From Steinernema hermaphroditum (taxonomy: Eukaryota > Nematoda > Chromadorea > Rhabditida > Steinernematidae): a DNA stretch of 64,000 nt. Both the position numbers and the translations under genes were made by a program. Below the pieces are notes generated by a model that did no database searches, had not been told where the DNA came from, and was given only the letters and a program-made list of their open reading frames with translations. Shown here piece by piece: positions 22,931-35,900 of this stretch (the first letter of the stretch is position 1; every line of letters starts with the position of its first letter). The DNA is taken from positions 4,154,001-4,218,000 of the forward strand of contig CM059625.1 in the NCBI GenBank assembly GCA_030435675.1, written 5' to 3'.

Positions 22931-25688
22931 ATATTCAGCAGTGTCTGTGGGGCACATTTGGTTCGACAAGTGGGATATACTAAAAATGCTAGTCTTCGTC
23001 ATTGGAGTGTTCGCTTCCGACGCGTTTCTGAAAATGAGGTGGATCGAAAAATGATTAAAAAACGAGGTTCACTGCTCAAATTGCAGAGTTTGTTCATTCG
23101 GACACTAAACATTGTCGAAAACTACCGCCGAAAGCGTTTATTGGTTTCGCGGATCTCTCGTTTGTTTCACATCCAATCATTACATTTTGTTCTCTACTGT
23201 GTTCGCTGTGATCCTGTTTAGGCACTCTTCACAGAAAAAAAAAGCTTAATCCTTTTTGTGTAGATATAATCACCGTCAAATAATCTACATTTTGTAAAAG
23301 GTGTTTCTGCAAAGCATGCAGAGTTGAAGGTCGCTCTTATATGCACAATTTTTGGATTAAGATCACCAGCGTTTTGTTTCCTTTTTTGTTTGTGCGTGAG
23401 GGACGGCGAACCCTTGAAGAGCCAAACGGACGGCGCGATTAGTGGCGGTCGTTCGAAGGACGTATTCTTTTCGATCTCTCCCATCCATGCAGTGGCTTTT
23501 TGTGCATCTTATCGAAACTTTTGCACTCGCTCATTGAGGCGAATTGCACTTCAGTCGGCGTGCAACCTGTTTTGCACTCATCACATCTCCCCGACCGCCT
23601 CCCCCTATTTGCCTCGTTCAAATGTCGCCGTTCCTCTTTTCCTTCAACAATACCCCCGCCACCCGCACTTTTAACTCACCCGCCGAGTCAAGACGTGACC
23701 GTGTCTTCGCGCATTTCCAAAATTGAGAATTTTCCCGCGACAGGTAGCCACCGGAGTGGCCGGTCGGCAAATCAGGTTGTGTCTGTGATGTTGGTTCACC
23801 GTCATTCGATGGCGATCTTTTACCCACACCGATCTCTGTTCATGATGAATTTGACTACTCAATCAAAGCGGTTTACTGAAACAGTCAATTTTGATCAATA
23901 TGGATCCATTTTCAGTTTAACGCTAGTTCGAATTTCCGCAGAGTTAGGTCTTTTAAAAGAGCTCTAGTTTTTTATCTCCTTGACCTAAGCATATCGAGCA
24001 TATTCCTTTTCGTTTCTTTGAGATTTTTGAGGAAATCTTTTAACATCTATGGCTACGCAAGATAGATCTCGTACTGATCTTGGAGTTCACATATTCCAAC
24101 GAAATTTGGTCACAAAGAAGATCAAGAAGATAGGTTATAGTTGACCACGCCTAATCCTTTTAAGCGGATAACCCTGCAGGGGTGCGTGGTCGTACAACCT
24201 GCGTGAGAAAATATTTCACGATTAACGGATTGCAATATTTCAGAAGGCACGTTGTAGAGTTTTTCTCCACGCATTGATGCAAAAGTTGTTCCGAGTTTTA
24301 TTCCTTTATCAGAAACATTATATTTCACAACAACTATCAAGGCGCGGTAATCAAAAATATATGCGCTGTTGTTGTACACTGCCTGCTTTCACCAGTCCGC
24401 TTGTTTGCCAAGCCTTGGTCTACAAAAATCACAGGACCCTTTTCCACACCCAATGACTCTTGCATTTCAAATGAAACACACCTCATTTTTAAGTGTTTTT
24501 TGCTACCTCTGCAAGTAGTAACTTACCAATCATTTGCGAAATGTCTCTTTTAAAAATGCCATTACATTGCTTTTCACACATCAATCATTCGTCAACTTCA
24601 GAAGCTACAATATCGATGTGCGAAGAAGCAAAGTGAACCTCTGTGCCTTTAAGCGATCCTGTTTGTTCTTGGTGATCTTCGTGAAAAAGCGGTTTCAGTT
24701 TAAGTTGATCAGATTGATTGCAGTAATAAAAAGGTCGTTTTGCTATTTTTGCTCCTCCAGAAATGTATTAACGACTTTATTTTTCTGTATGACAATCGAT
24801 TTTTGCTTATGATAAACACAGTCAGGTTCACTTTGTCAAGCACATTCTCTGGATTCATTCCACACTAGGAATCTGTGTTCAGATGAACTACAATAGTAAG
24901 CAGAAAAATGACAGGGTCCATTCAGTGGCGCTACGTGCATTTTGACACACATTTTTGACGTTGCCTTCGTCGCACGTGTTGTGAATTTTTTGAAACACAA
25001 ACGACGAAGGTGAAGCCACTTTGAATAGAGTGAATGCGCCGATCGAACTGTGAGACTTCAGACGCTATCGGCGATCATAAATCTGGTTAGTGAACCAATT
25101 GCCCGCGGTATTTCTGTCTGGAAATTGGGCTGATGGAAAACAGATCTGAAGAGAATGAGGTTCACGTGGTCAAAAGATCAGTATTTTGTAGAAAAACTAA
25201 CTAGAAAACAATGTGTTTTTATGATATTATCTCACATAGTAATCTAGTACAGTAATACTCTGCAGCCAAATAGCTGCAAAATGTTGCACTTTTTGTGTTA
25301 GAAGATGAGTAAATATTGCCACAAACGAAGGAGATAAGATCGCAGTATCAACACAACATCACGGACACCTTCGTTCGCCGAACTGTAACGTTCGTGCGCT
25401 TAGAGCAATCGCCCTTTCATCTCAATCTGCTCATAGTTTGTTCGACAGTACATAATTAGATACTAGTATTACAGCACAATTGTTTACGTGCTGCACCAAA
25501 AGTGGAACTGGTGGAACTGCGCTTCTGCACGCGCGAAGACGCAATTTTAGTTTTTTATGAACTCGTATGATACCAACAAATGGATGAGAAAGAAGCAGCA
25601 GTGGGTAGGTGGCAGGCTCACAAAGCCCGTTCTCCCTATTTGCACCGAAACCGCAACTCCCACTCCTCCAAACCACCTTCCAGTTTTG

Positions 25689-25696
25689 GGTATAAA
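25689..25696 (+). promoter_or_regulatory. Orphan TATA-box promoter candidate
   Basis: GGTATAAAAGC at about 25688-25698, preceded by a cytosine-rich stretch (actcccactcctccaaacc). It looks like a strong core promoter firing plus-ward. No convincing gene follows within the next kilobase, so this may be chance or a noncoding-RNA promoter. Confidence 0.25.
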
Positions 25697-27082
25697 AGCA
25701 TCGAAACGAGCCATTTAGCAAATCAGCGAGTCGTTTGGCTTTCACTGCAAGCCGCGTCTCATAAATCCCGCTTCTCTTACTTTGATTTTTGTCTTGTATT
25801 CTCATGTCGGTAGAAAATGGAACGCTGACTGGTTCTAAGAACCGGGAGATCTGTCTCATATCGGCTGGTTCCCCGTAATTGCGGCGATTACATAACACGC
25901 TGATCTCGGTGTACTTTGTGACGTGATCGACATGCGCTCTCTTTTGATCGCTAGGTTCAGGCGTTTGCAAACTTGGCGCCTTGTGCAGTTTGGCGACGAA
26001 ACCGCAAACTGTAAAAACGGGAAATCAGCGATTTAGCGGTTTCTTGGTGTGTTCTTCGAACGGTTTCTGAGCTGGGCGACCCTTTTCACTACGCGGCGGC
26101 ACCACCCATTGAGTGTATTTGAGACCATGATATCAATCAATAACAAACGGTTTCGAGATCTTTGGAGGAGACGTTTCAAGGCCGTCTATGCGCTACATTA
26201 CACATTCATTTTTTTTCTTTCTTCACTTTCCCTATAAACAACTTATTTAACTACATTTTTGAGTCCCAGCGTGCATGGGTCGTCTTTGCATGGACGTTTC
26301 CATTTGGGGTTGACCTGCTAAACCGAACTCAACTGGTCATTTAAGCCGAACGGTTACTGTAGGTCCAAGCCAAGCGTACTAGTAATCTAGACCCGATGAG
26401 AATCAACGGAGGTTGTTAATACAATACAACGAAGCTGTCACTCTTATTCATCATACATGATGTTCAAATTGCAACGCTCCTCGTAACGGTACTCTGGATT
26501 AGCATATCCTCTACCAAGAAGTGACACAATTCCCTTTGTCTCCATCTGCGTGATACCTTGAAAAAAGCGTCGTAAACGAAATTGGCGTTTACCTTTTCGG
26601 CAGCGAAAAACTCCAGAAAACAATGGGCGTTCCACCTTGGCGCAGTGGACTCCGTACTCACCGCAATAAACCGCTTTCACCTCTCTCTCGTTCTCTCCAC
26701 CTTCGGCCTGCTCTCCGTACGAATTCAACGCTGATCTGGTTCGTTGCCGCAAGGGGTGTTTGCGCAACGAGAGCCAAGGTCGACATGCGCCCCCACATAT
26801 AAGACGGGTTCGCGCAGCCGCCGATCAGCGGTCCACTCTTGCGGGCGAGATTTCCCTTTCCACGAGCGCTGATAGGCCAGACGAAGGGAGAAGATGCGAC
26901 CGTAACCGGTTTCGTCAGTTTGGCGACATTCGAGTGATAACGAAGATGACGATACCTTGCTAATTGCGGCGCTGTAACGTTACGCGACTGACACCCTTCT
27001 GTTCTTTGAAACTGCGCACGTTTTTCTTAGCACATGGAAGTTTGGCGAAGTCCGGTTTTTTTCGCTTTCAGGAGCCTCTAAA

Positions 27083-27707
27083 ATGGTCCAGATCTGGTAC
27101 ATGGAGTCTTATCCCTGCGGAGATCCACGCCTCCCTCACCACATGTTCCCTCCTAAGAAGATCACTCCGGACGAGCTGACCAAAAAAACCGGTACCCTCT
27201 ACTGGAAGGTAAGCTAACCGGTTTTTTCCAGGACATAAAGGACTATATTGGCTTTTGCCACTTTGTTCAGCTGGACACCCATGACCCTGTGGCGCTCTCG
27301 AAGAGAATCGCTGTCCTGAAAATGGAACGATCTCTGCACCGTGAAGACACGTACACCCTCGACGGCGAAACGACCATCGACTTCGCCGAGAAGGTACTCA
27401 AAACATCCTGTTATTAACATTAAAAACAACGTTTTCTAGATTGCCGAGTTGTTTGAAGAGAGCGAACTTGAAGAGGACCAGGCCCGCATGATTCTCGAGG
27501 GCTCGGCCTATTATGACGTTGAAGATAAAGACGGCAAATGGGTGAGAGTCTTGTGCGAGTATGGTGATTTCATTATCATTCCTGCTGGCACGTGCTTCCG
27601 GTTCACTACTACTCCTAAGGTAAGCTTCTTTTTACACTATACCGCAAACACAATGTTTTCAGAACTTCGTTAAAATGCGTCGTTTCTACAAAGAAGAAGA
27701 GGCTTAA
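27083..27707 (+). CDS. Acireductone-dioxygenase-like protein, metal ligands lost
   Basis: Four exons: 27083-27208, 27271-27393, 27440-27619 and 27663-27707, all phase-0 junctions, 157 aa. The ATG lies 11 bases after a CGCTTTCAG acceptor, so the mRNA is probably trans-spliced. The protein aligns along its length with the acireductone dioxygenase (methionine salvage) cupin: MVQIWYM start, [36 protein letters not shown]. In active enzymes the metal is held by His-x-His-x3-Glu just before the ILEG strand and a His after PAG. Here those positions are Ser91, Leu93, Gln97 and Phe136. All four ligands are gone while the scaffold is kept, so this is a probable pseudoenzyme. The C-terminus is about 20 residues shorter than usual. 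AATAAA at about 27953. Confidence 0.88.
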
Positions 27708-28741
27708 GCTTCTTCAATCCGGCTGATCAGAACCCCGTGAACCATCTTGTCATTTGCGCTTCGTTTATTCATCAGTATTACCTATAATTCTCCTTGCCAT
27801 TAGCACTGTGAATACCGGTCTCCAACGTAGTATCTGTTCTTTTTTAAATTCCTCAATCCTCCGAAACTGTGCGTACTTGTACATCTTCGTTGAAACATGG
27901 ATTAAGACGATGGGTAACACATCAACTGCTTTGTATATATTGCACGGAAAGATAAATAAACGACAGTAGATAAATTCATTATGGCTTCCTTCAGGAGAGA
28001 GCGTAGACTGCTGCGATCAGCATGGGAACGATGAGACTGAGGGACGGAGAAGACTTCGGCTCTAAAATTTAAAGCAAATGTTGTGTAATTTTGGCTGATT
28101 CAAGCATACAAGTATGTCATGCGATTTGCAAACATTGATAAAATGGATTTTTGATAATCTATTGGGTTATCTATCGTACTATTTCAGTCTTTCTAGATAA
28201 CGGTATGTCCCCTGACACAGAAGCTGTAATGACCAGTCATTTAACCCTTTGTCAATCTAAGTAAAATCCGTTTGCAAATTTGTGTAACATATCCCTATCG
28301 AATATGTATATTGTCTAAAATGCCTACTTTTGTAAAAGATATAAGCCCCCGATTCACACAAAAAAAACATTGGCAGCAGCATTGGTGCATCGGCCGGGAA
28401 AAAAACAGTTAATTTCAATTTTTAAAAAATTTCGAAAACATTTAATTTTGAAGGCTGAAGGCAAGCATGGAAATTGTAAACTTACACCAGAGTGGCAAAG
28501 CCTACGCATCCAAGAGTGGGCTCTACAAAATGGATGGCTTCAATGGTTTAAATCGAACAATCTTAAAGCTTCTCTGGACAATACATCAGCTCTTAATTGA
28601 TTTAAACTATCGAGCATTTTTTTGGGCCGAAGAAAGTTTTTCCGCTTATGTTACAATATAATATGAAAAAAGAGAAAAACCGAGTTCCAGTGATACCGTG
28701 ATCCTTCCTGCATATATGCCTTCCGTTACATATATGCTTTT

Positions 28742-29128
28742 TCAGAAGTGAGGGTAACTACAGAATTTACACTCACCATGTCCACTAGTCGTACTGGCCG
28801 TATCAGTCGTCGTGTTGGTGACCAACGTCTGTGTCGTGGTAGTCGTCAAAGTCTCGTTCACCTTCGGAGGATTGCTTGTGGTAGTCTCGTTCAAGTTCAG
28901 AGGAGTGCTTGTGGTAGTCTCGTTCAAGTTCAGAGGATTGCTTGTGGTAGTCTCGTTCAAGTTCAGAGGAGTGCTTGTGGTAGTCTCGTTCAAGTTCAGA
29001 GGAGTGCTTGTAGTAGTCTCGTTCAAGTTCAAAGGATTGGACGAAGTCTGGGGAGAGGGTGCTGCTCCAACATAGGCATGAGCAAGGAGCAGTAGAGCAC
29101 TGAGTACGAACGAAGTACGGCGAATCAT
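28742..29128 (-). CDS. Secreted Thr/Asn-repeat (mucin-like) protein
   Basis: Minus-strand ATG at 29128, two bases after a GTTTCGTTTCAG acceptor, so trans-splicing is likely. Signal peptide MIRRTSFVLSALLLLAHA, then YVGAAPSP. Five near-identical 12-residue units (PLNLNETTTS plus T or N) follow, encoded by 36-bp repeats at about 28868-29039, then a degenerate unit (PPKVNETLTTTT) and a Thr-rich tail. Every unit carries an NET N-glycosylation sequon and clustered threonines for O-glycans. The frame ends in ECKFCSYPHF at 28742. An internal gtgagt donor near the end (about 28773) leaves open a further 3' exon. It is related to the pseudogene at 8147-8996. A cuticle-surface or gut mucin role is an inference. 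Confidence 0.7.
   Translation of the reverse strand: MIRRTSFVLSALLLLAHAYVGAAPSPQTSSNPLNLNETTTSTPLNLNETTTSTPLNLNETTTSNPLNLNETTTSTPLNLNETTTSNPPKVNETLTTTTTQTLVTNTTTDTASTTSGHGECKFCSYPHF
28868..29039. repeat. 36-bp coding tandem repeat, five units
   Basis: Five copies of a 36-bp unit, on the plus strand ...tcgttcaagttcagaggagt with gcttgtggtagtc, differing at one to three sites (agt/att, gtggtag/gtagtag). Near-identity indicates recent expansion. It codes for NET-containing mucin repeats. Confidence 0.9.
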
Positions 29129-29950
29129 CACTGAAACGAAACGTAAAACGTAAGGTGAGCACTTCGGCAAAAAGGAGTCAAGCGAACATGGCTTATCACT
29201 TGTGTCGACCACTTTTGTTCAGCCCTTGTTTGTTGTGGCTGCTCCACCCATTCTCACCTATCTGAATGTTCTTTACAAATTTTACATGACTCAGCCGATG
29301 ATCTGTCCACAACACAGTGAGCTTTTCGGATAATGCCCACTACTTTCCAGTTTGAAATATTTTATACTATAGCACACAATTCCGACAGTAGAACAAACGC
29401 ACAGTCTTACCAGAACAGATCAGCGTTTGTTTTCCAATTTGTATACATCGTGCCTGCTTGCTAAAGAAGCGAACAACAGAAAAAATTGGAGGATGTTCCA
29501 CCACTGTGTGGGCTCACAAACACAACAATATCTGTATAGAGCTTGCCATAACATTTCTTGGGTCTCCATGTACATGTGTCAGGTGAATCATGGCTTTTCG
29601 GAATTGTTTGTGTATAACCATAAAATAATATTTGTAAACTGAGGTTTTTTGCGTCATACGGTTGAATTGCGTGGTGAGAAGATATGACGCGATAGTCTTG
29701 GCTCTGCAGATTGTTTGCTGTGTCTACGTATTGCGAGAGGATTTTCCAATTCAGAAAGTGGCCAGTAAACTTACAAGATAGGTCCTCGAAGGGATAAATG
29801 CCAACTTTACTAAAACATGGTTCACTAGTAGAGCTTTGGTCGTGGAGTTCAGTGCGTTGTCCTTTTCTGAATTTTCAGGCTAAGATGGACGATACCCTTT
29901 CCCGATGACCATCCATTTGGCTCTCACCTGCGGTTCCCAGAGGGGTAAGT
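29057..29950. repeat. Segmental duplication copy B (partner 8935-9795)
   Basis: Same order of shared blocks as copy A, running from the signal-peptide DNA of the mucin-like gene through its upstream region to aggggtaag at about 29945. Small indels distinguish the copies. I estimate 75-85 percent identity by eye. Confidence 0.85.
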
Positions 29951-32900
29951 ATATATTCAAACCCCAGCTGAGCTTTTAGTGGTAATGTATTCATGTAATT
30001 CTTCCATAAAGAGTGTCTAGAAGTTCACAACCTGATGACGGTACGTTCTTTAAATACGCATCTGGCCCATTGTGAACAAACTACCCACCGTGTGTGCAGT
30101 TAAAAAGTATGTTGGTCTTTTTAGCCTAACAATTTAGAAATCAGCAACGCCCTTCCTAGCAATGGGGTAAGAACAGCTACAGTCCGTTTCTATAGGAGGC
30201 AGCCATGTTTGTGGCTTAACCATTACGAGCTCCTCCACCAGCATGCAGTCGTCGTTAACCAACGGAAAGTAGGTTTTCCGGCAGGTAAGCTACTCACCGT
30301 ATATGCAGCTACTGTTGATTACTGTCCTTATCCAATGCAGTCCTTCAAAGAACTCAAAATTTAGAATTTAAAACTTATTTGGTTTGAACAGTGAACAGTG
30401 TCAAAACAAATGATTGGCTGAACATCGGCCAATTTCAATTCACCCATTTACTGTTTAGTTGAAGTGACGTGTTCATCTGTGTCGGCGGGGATCGGTCCGT
30501 TAGCTCTCTGAGGTTCCCCGAATGAGTTAAGTAAGCCAGATATCCGAAGTTCCACTGTTTCACGAAAATTCTCTGCTCCACCGCGCCTTCCCGAGAAGCC
30601 TAAGAACCTCCACCTTCGAAATCGTTCCCAGTTCACTCGCTGTACTGCAACGTCGTGCCTCCATTGAACTCATCCCGAAGGTCGCCGACGCTCTGAGAAT
30701 CAGCCAAGACGCAATTACCGCTCCACGGATCTAATCTTTTTGATGTAGATGCGAGCCCCGAAGCCTCACATGTGCCCGCGCAGTAGACGTGACATACCCT
30801 GATTGTCTATTTTCGGTGTCACGCGAGGCGAAATGTCTTTGATTCATGAAACCAAATCGTGTAAAATCTTAAGGTGTCAGCCTTTGATACGAGTGGCGTT
30901 TTGGTTTAGCGTTTCAAAACTCATTTTGAAGGTAGCAGCTGTTCTATTCTCGTCCAACGGTCTAATTAGCGGGGCTTGCAACTGCTTCAGAACTGATGCA
31001 CTTTGGACACAATGAGCCGAACACAATTCACACCTGAATTATGCTAATTATCTTGCACAAAGGACATTGTAATCACTTATAATTGATCTTAGCACCAGAC
31101 ACTGTAATCAGGTAACGTGCAAAAATAAAGTACATTATGATTTTGAGAAAATTGTAGTCCAAGAGTGAGTTAGTTGAATAAGGTAGTTGTTAGCATTTGC
31201 AGCGAAGACTTGATCTGAATTCCACCTGGATTAAACTACCAAAGCAGTACTAAAACTTACCTACGGAGTGTCTTGAAGCCTATATTTCCGCTGAAGGCGG
31301 CCGTGTTTTAATTGACCTATGAGCCGATTTTCGTTCAGATTCATTGAAATTCCGGCGTGATATGGTCATTTCGATGCTTTACAGAACTTTCTGCGCACTC
31401 TGTAGTCCTCCAATTCTATTAACATTCAATACATAGTTCGCAACCGATACTGCAACTCACTAATTAGAAAACGGGTGCGTAAACGATTTCAAAGGGAACT
31501 ATGGCTGTAATGTTCGTCAAGAGAGTGAATGTTTGCGAGACCAAGAATTAAATTAAATACTTGCCCAGGTCAACAATTATCTGTTGTTCTCGGCCATCCG
31601 CTCTCAACCATTCTCACCCACCTATATATCGCTTTCTACTTGAAAACGAACAATTTCATTGCTGCTCTGTAGTCATTTAGTCGATGTTTTACCGCTGCTT
31701 TGAAACGAGAAAGTTTCTCTTTGATTCGATTTGCCAATTCTGGATGTGGGTCTCACCGGTTCAAACCTCAAGCACGGGACAAGATTTAATCACTGGCTAC
31801 TCGATTATGCTGAACATGACTTGAAACTAGTCTTACTGATTAAATTTAAAGTAATTTGCTCAAAGCCCGATACTCTGCGAACGTATGCCTTCATTCATTT
31901 CAGACATTCTGTATACGGAACTCTTCTCAAAAACGATGGTGTATACACTTTACACAATTCGAGCTTCGCTCTTGTTGACAGCCACCATGTGAAATATTTA
32001 CGCTTCACGCTTACTAATCGGCTTTGATCGCTCTTGTGCGCGAGCCTGCTCCAATAAACAATTAAAATTGTTTACGGCGACAACGCGACCACCCGGAAAA
32101 TGACCACGACAGACGGGTGAATCATTCGCTTGTTTTGTGCTCGTCGGTCTTCGATTTTGCGTCACACATTTCTTGAAACTCATAAATTTTTACGCACACA
32201 GACGCGTATATCAATTTATTCTTATTCCATGCCCCTCTACCGTATGCTATCTCATTCGGAATGTAGCGAGCTCCTAAGAGGTAAAGCGACTCTACCTCCT
32301 TTTATTGTATTGCGAAGCTCGAAAAACAGTATTGGAATAAATTGATCTGTCCCTTAAGAAGGTGCCACGCTACCTGAAGCTTGGACAGAAAGGCTTAGAA
32401 ACTCAACTGATCTGCACAAAAGGTCGACCTTTATAATTTACACATTTCATTGCGAAGGACATGCAGGACTTTCATCGTTTCGTAAACCGGAATGATCTTC
32501 GACAATATCCTGCAAAATCGCTCTTTATTACACATCGATCTGATAACACTTTTTCTTCTGTTACGTCATGGGAACGTTCACTCGATTTCGATCAGCGAAG
32601 AATGTGGAAGCGCAACATGCGAACGTTGGGCGAACGAAGTTTTTGCAAAACGTTGTAGCTTTCCATTGCGTCGCACTTCAAAGCAAAACAAAAAATGACA
32701 AATCCTCAAACATTTCTCCGTGCACATCGCCAGAGACGGGAAGGAAACAAATGTGCCTGATCCCGAAAGTGCAACGCGTGCTGCATCCAGTTCTCACAGT
32801 CCAGACATAACAGTCGCTAAATGCGTGGGGTGCGCTGATCTACGACACATTACTGTGGTAATCCTAAAGCACAAAACTTCGTTCTTTTTTTCTGTTTTCG

Positions 32901-35900
32901 AAGTTCTTCGGAATGTGATCTACGTCAATGCACCGAACCTGAACTTTTTATGGCTAATTTTCCTTAATATCACTGCACTTCCTATGCTCTTTTGACTGAA
33001 CTTCGAACAAGGTCAAAAGTTCAACAACTTTTACGACTTCCTTCGATGACCGTATTCGACCGGGCTGTCGATCTGATAAAAAATTCATAACAGACGTCAG
33101 GACTGAATGTACCCAGAAGTACTCAACTCGTGGCAGGCAACACTAAAGTACATGAACTTTCTCGTTGTTTATGTCGTCCTCCGCCGACCCAATGATTCAA
33201 GATGGGACGTTAAAAGAACGAAAGCGATTAAAAGGGCATCCAGCGTACTCAGGAAAACATGAGGGCTAGACAGTGACGACATGGTGGCTGACAAATTTCG
33301 TTGGCTGAGTCAAAGTTGTCGAATTCTCGTGGTACACAGCCCTAACATAGTGAGTCAAAAGAGGAAACTCAGCGAAGACGTTTCTAATTGCAAATCATCA
33401 TGAGCGTGGTGATATCATCGAGATGACCATGGGAGCATAGATCACACAGAGAAGACCATCTCATGAAAAGCAACTGAAGAATCTGGGTTTCTATGGACAG
33501 TGATAATACAAAACGATGTGTACACTCTCCCCTGACCAAGCTTACCAGACTCAAAACTCGGGCTTCAAAGATGATATTGCTTTCCTTTTACGACAATGAA
33601 CTACCGTCGTATTCCTAGTTTTTTTTGTGAGCGAAACTACAAAGCAAAAAACATTCGACAGACACGCTTTTGAATGTTTATGTGAACTGGCCCCAAGGCT
33701 AATGCGGCTTATGAAAAGCTGTTTCGTCTAGAGCAAATTTAGTTTGCCAGTTTATCGAGTTTGCTCGCCCACCAACTATACGAATTTTCAGTCCTAGAAA
33801 AATCTCGTGAAATGCCCTATCCAAAATATTTATTAATCTTGGGTAAACTTTAGTCTTTCACTTCCTATTTATTTGTTATGACCGCTACTCACTCGTGAGT
33901 AAGCTGTTGACGGAGGCCGCTAGCCGTGTTCCAGACATGTCTGTTTATGAAATGTTTGGTCACTAGATTGTTTGTAATCTCCCAAAAACTCGTTTCGCCA
34001 TCATGACACATTGTACATTTCTCGTTTATAACTATGCCGATAGAAATTAAAACATATCGGTAAGGAGCTGTGAACCCTAGACTGTTCAAATCCGCAAAAC
34101 AGCAAATCTGTTTGCCTAAGCAATTGAACACCTCTGTCGTAAGGAACTCTATGTGAGAATGACAAGTTTCGACGAAGACGACATAAGCTACATGTCACTA
34201 AGTAGTTGATAATGACAAAGGGGTCACTGGTCTGTGATCAAGTGATGTCTATCGTTTTCGATGCTTGGAAAAATTAAAATGGTACCTGGCTAGGGAGTGA
34301 GCTCATCGACGTCATTAATCGTAAACAGTACCGCTTGGATTTGCATCACCTTTTTAATCCCCGAACTCTGATTGCATAAGAAATTTGAAAATATACGATG
34401 TATCATATACAAAAAGGCATAATTATTCGTTCAGAAGATATCATGTTCTGATGACTGTTCTTCAGGCTTTTCACTGGCTGTATAGCCAACTTAAAAGGTT
34501 GAATTGTTTGGGTAAAAAACGCCTTATAAAATGTGTATTACGCTTTGGGCAATTGTCTGTTGTCAAGCGCGGAACGGAAGACCATTACTTCACCTTTGCT
34601 GGTGCCGCCGGCTTCGGTTTTTTCCACTTCACCACTCTCGGTTGATGTCTGTGTGTACCTTGAACTGTTTACCGAGTTGACAAAAACCCCGGCAGCTGAA
34701 TTTCACCTAGGTGACCTCCCCTCTTCCACATCATGTTTACAGACCTTTCATTTCGCATTCCAGCCAATTAGCTCAATGCCAAACCGAACGCATTTCATTG
34801 CAACTCCATGCCGTATTCCCATATGGGTCCAGGAGTTCAAGATGACAGCCTTCCCGTATTTATATGTTTACGTCGTACGCCCAAAGAACGGACGGAGTTC
34901 TTTCGTACGTCGACGTCCCGAATTTGTTTACCAATAGCATTTGTGACAAACCCGTTTTTTCACTAATCTAATTATTCGCTAACGGAATCGTCGAGTGGCC
35001 AAGGACGTCGGCGTCTCCTCTCGACGACGGCCTCCGTCGCATCGAGCACGTGCTGAACTCCTTGGCAAGTGTCACAAAGGGGACGAATTCATGTGCGCGC
35101 GCTGCGGCTTCGCCGCCGAAAAGGAGGCGTGTTTGCGCGGCTGTCAGCGTTGATCAAGCGTAGAAGCATGGAAATGTAGAATCTTGTTTTGTCGACGGCG
35201 GCTGATCCCGCGTTCGGAGGCGGAGCGTGGCCGCTTAAACTGTCGCCGACTCCTTTGGCACATTCGGTTTTTTGAGACCTTTATAACTCTTGCACTTAGG
35301 CTCATTATTCACTTTCACCCTTTCACCCGTTGCGCATTTGTCACTGTCCACCCACACTGATCAGTGGCACTGATTTATGAGGTAATTTACTTGTTTTCTT
35401 TCTACCACCGTGTGTTTACTGTAGCGAGGTGATAATCGACTAGTTAGCGAACGTGACGTTAATCGGTGAATACCATCGATCTCAGTCTCTAAATTGGAAT
35501 AGTATTTTCAGGTTTTTCCAACACTCTCGTTCTTTCAACAACGCGGAAGTAGCTGGTAAGTGGCATTTGGACATTTAATGCAGTAGCGCTTATTTTTTTG
35601 CTGCGTTCAAAAGCCACTGTTTGGCTAGGGGACACACGATGGAGCCCTAACCAATATACTGCGCGCGAAACATTCAATAGACCACTAGATCACCTGCATA
35701 GTATCCAGAATCCACTTATGACAAGGATGCCCACATCAAATGATTACCCAAATTTATATTACTCCACTACCCCATGACAAACGGTTTTTTCTCCAATAAA
35801 CAGTTAATGTTTTACAGTTAACAGCGTCCAAAATACAAGTAATCATCTGCGCTTGTACGCCTCTATACTACAGTAATATGTGACGGCAAGAAGTCCCCAA

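Larger units (their letters stand above)
21500..26440. other. Mostly noncoding stretch
   Basis: Apart from the SL1-antisense segment, the transposon fragment and the TATA candidate listed separately, I see no supportable gene. The 179-codon minus-strand frame at 25431-25970 overlaps the TATA element and shows no domain or splice structure. Confidence 0.4.

Noticed and set aside
25431..25970. 179-codon minus-strand frame
   Set aside because: Overlaps a strong plus-strand TATA element, with no domain, signal or splice structure.
26444..26767. 107-codon minus-strand frame with a possible LLGR amidation site
   Set aside because: It begins at TTG and not ATG, and has no signal peptide or dibasic-flanked peptide array, so a neuropeptide precursor is not supported.
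28748..29095. Plus-strand frames across the mucin repeats
   Set aside because: Antisense shadows of the 36-bp repeats, which are open in several frames because their length is a multiple of three.
33540..33570. Similarity of gactcaaaactcgg sequence to the MITE interior
   Set aside because: Only about 20 bases match, with no terminal repeats nearby; too short to call a second copy.
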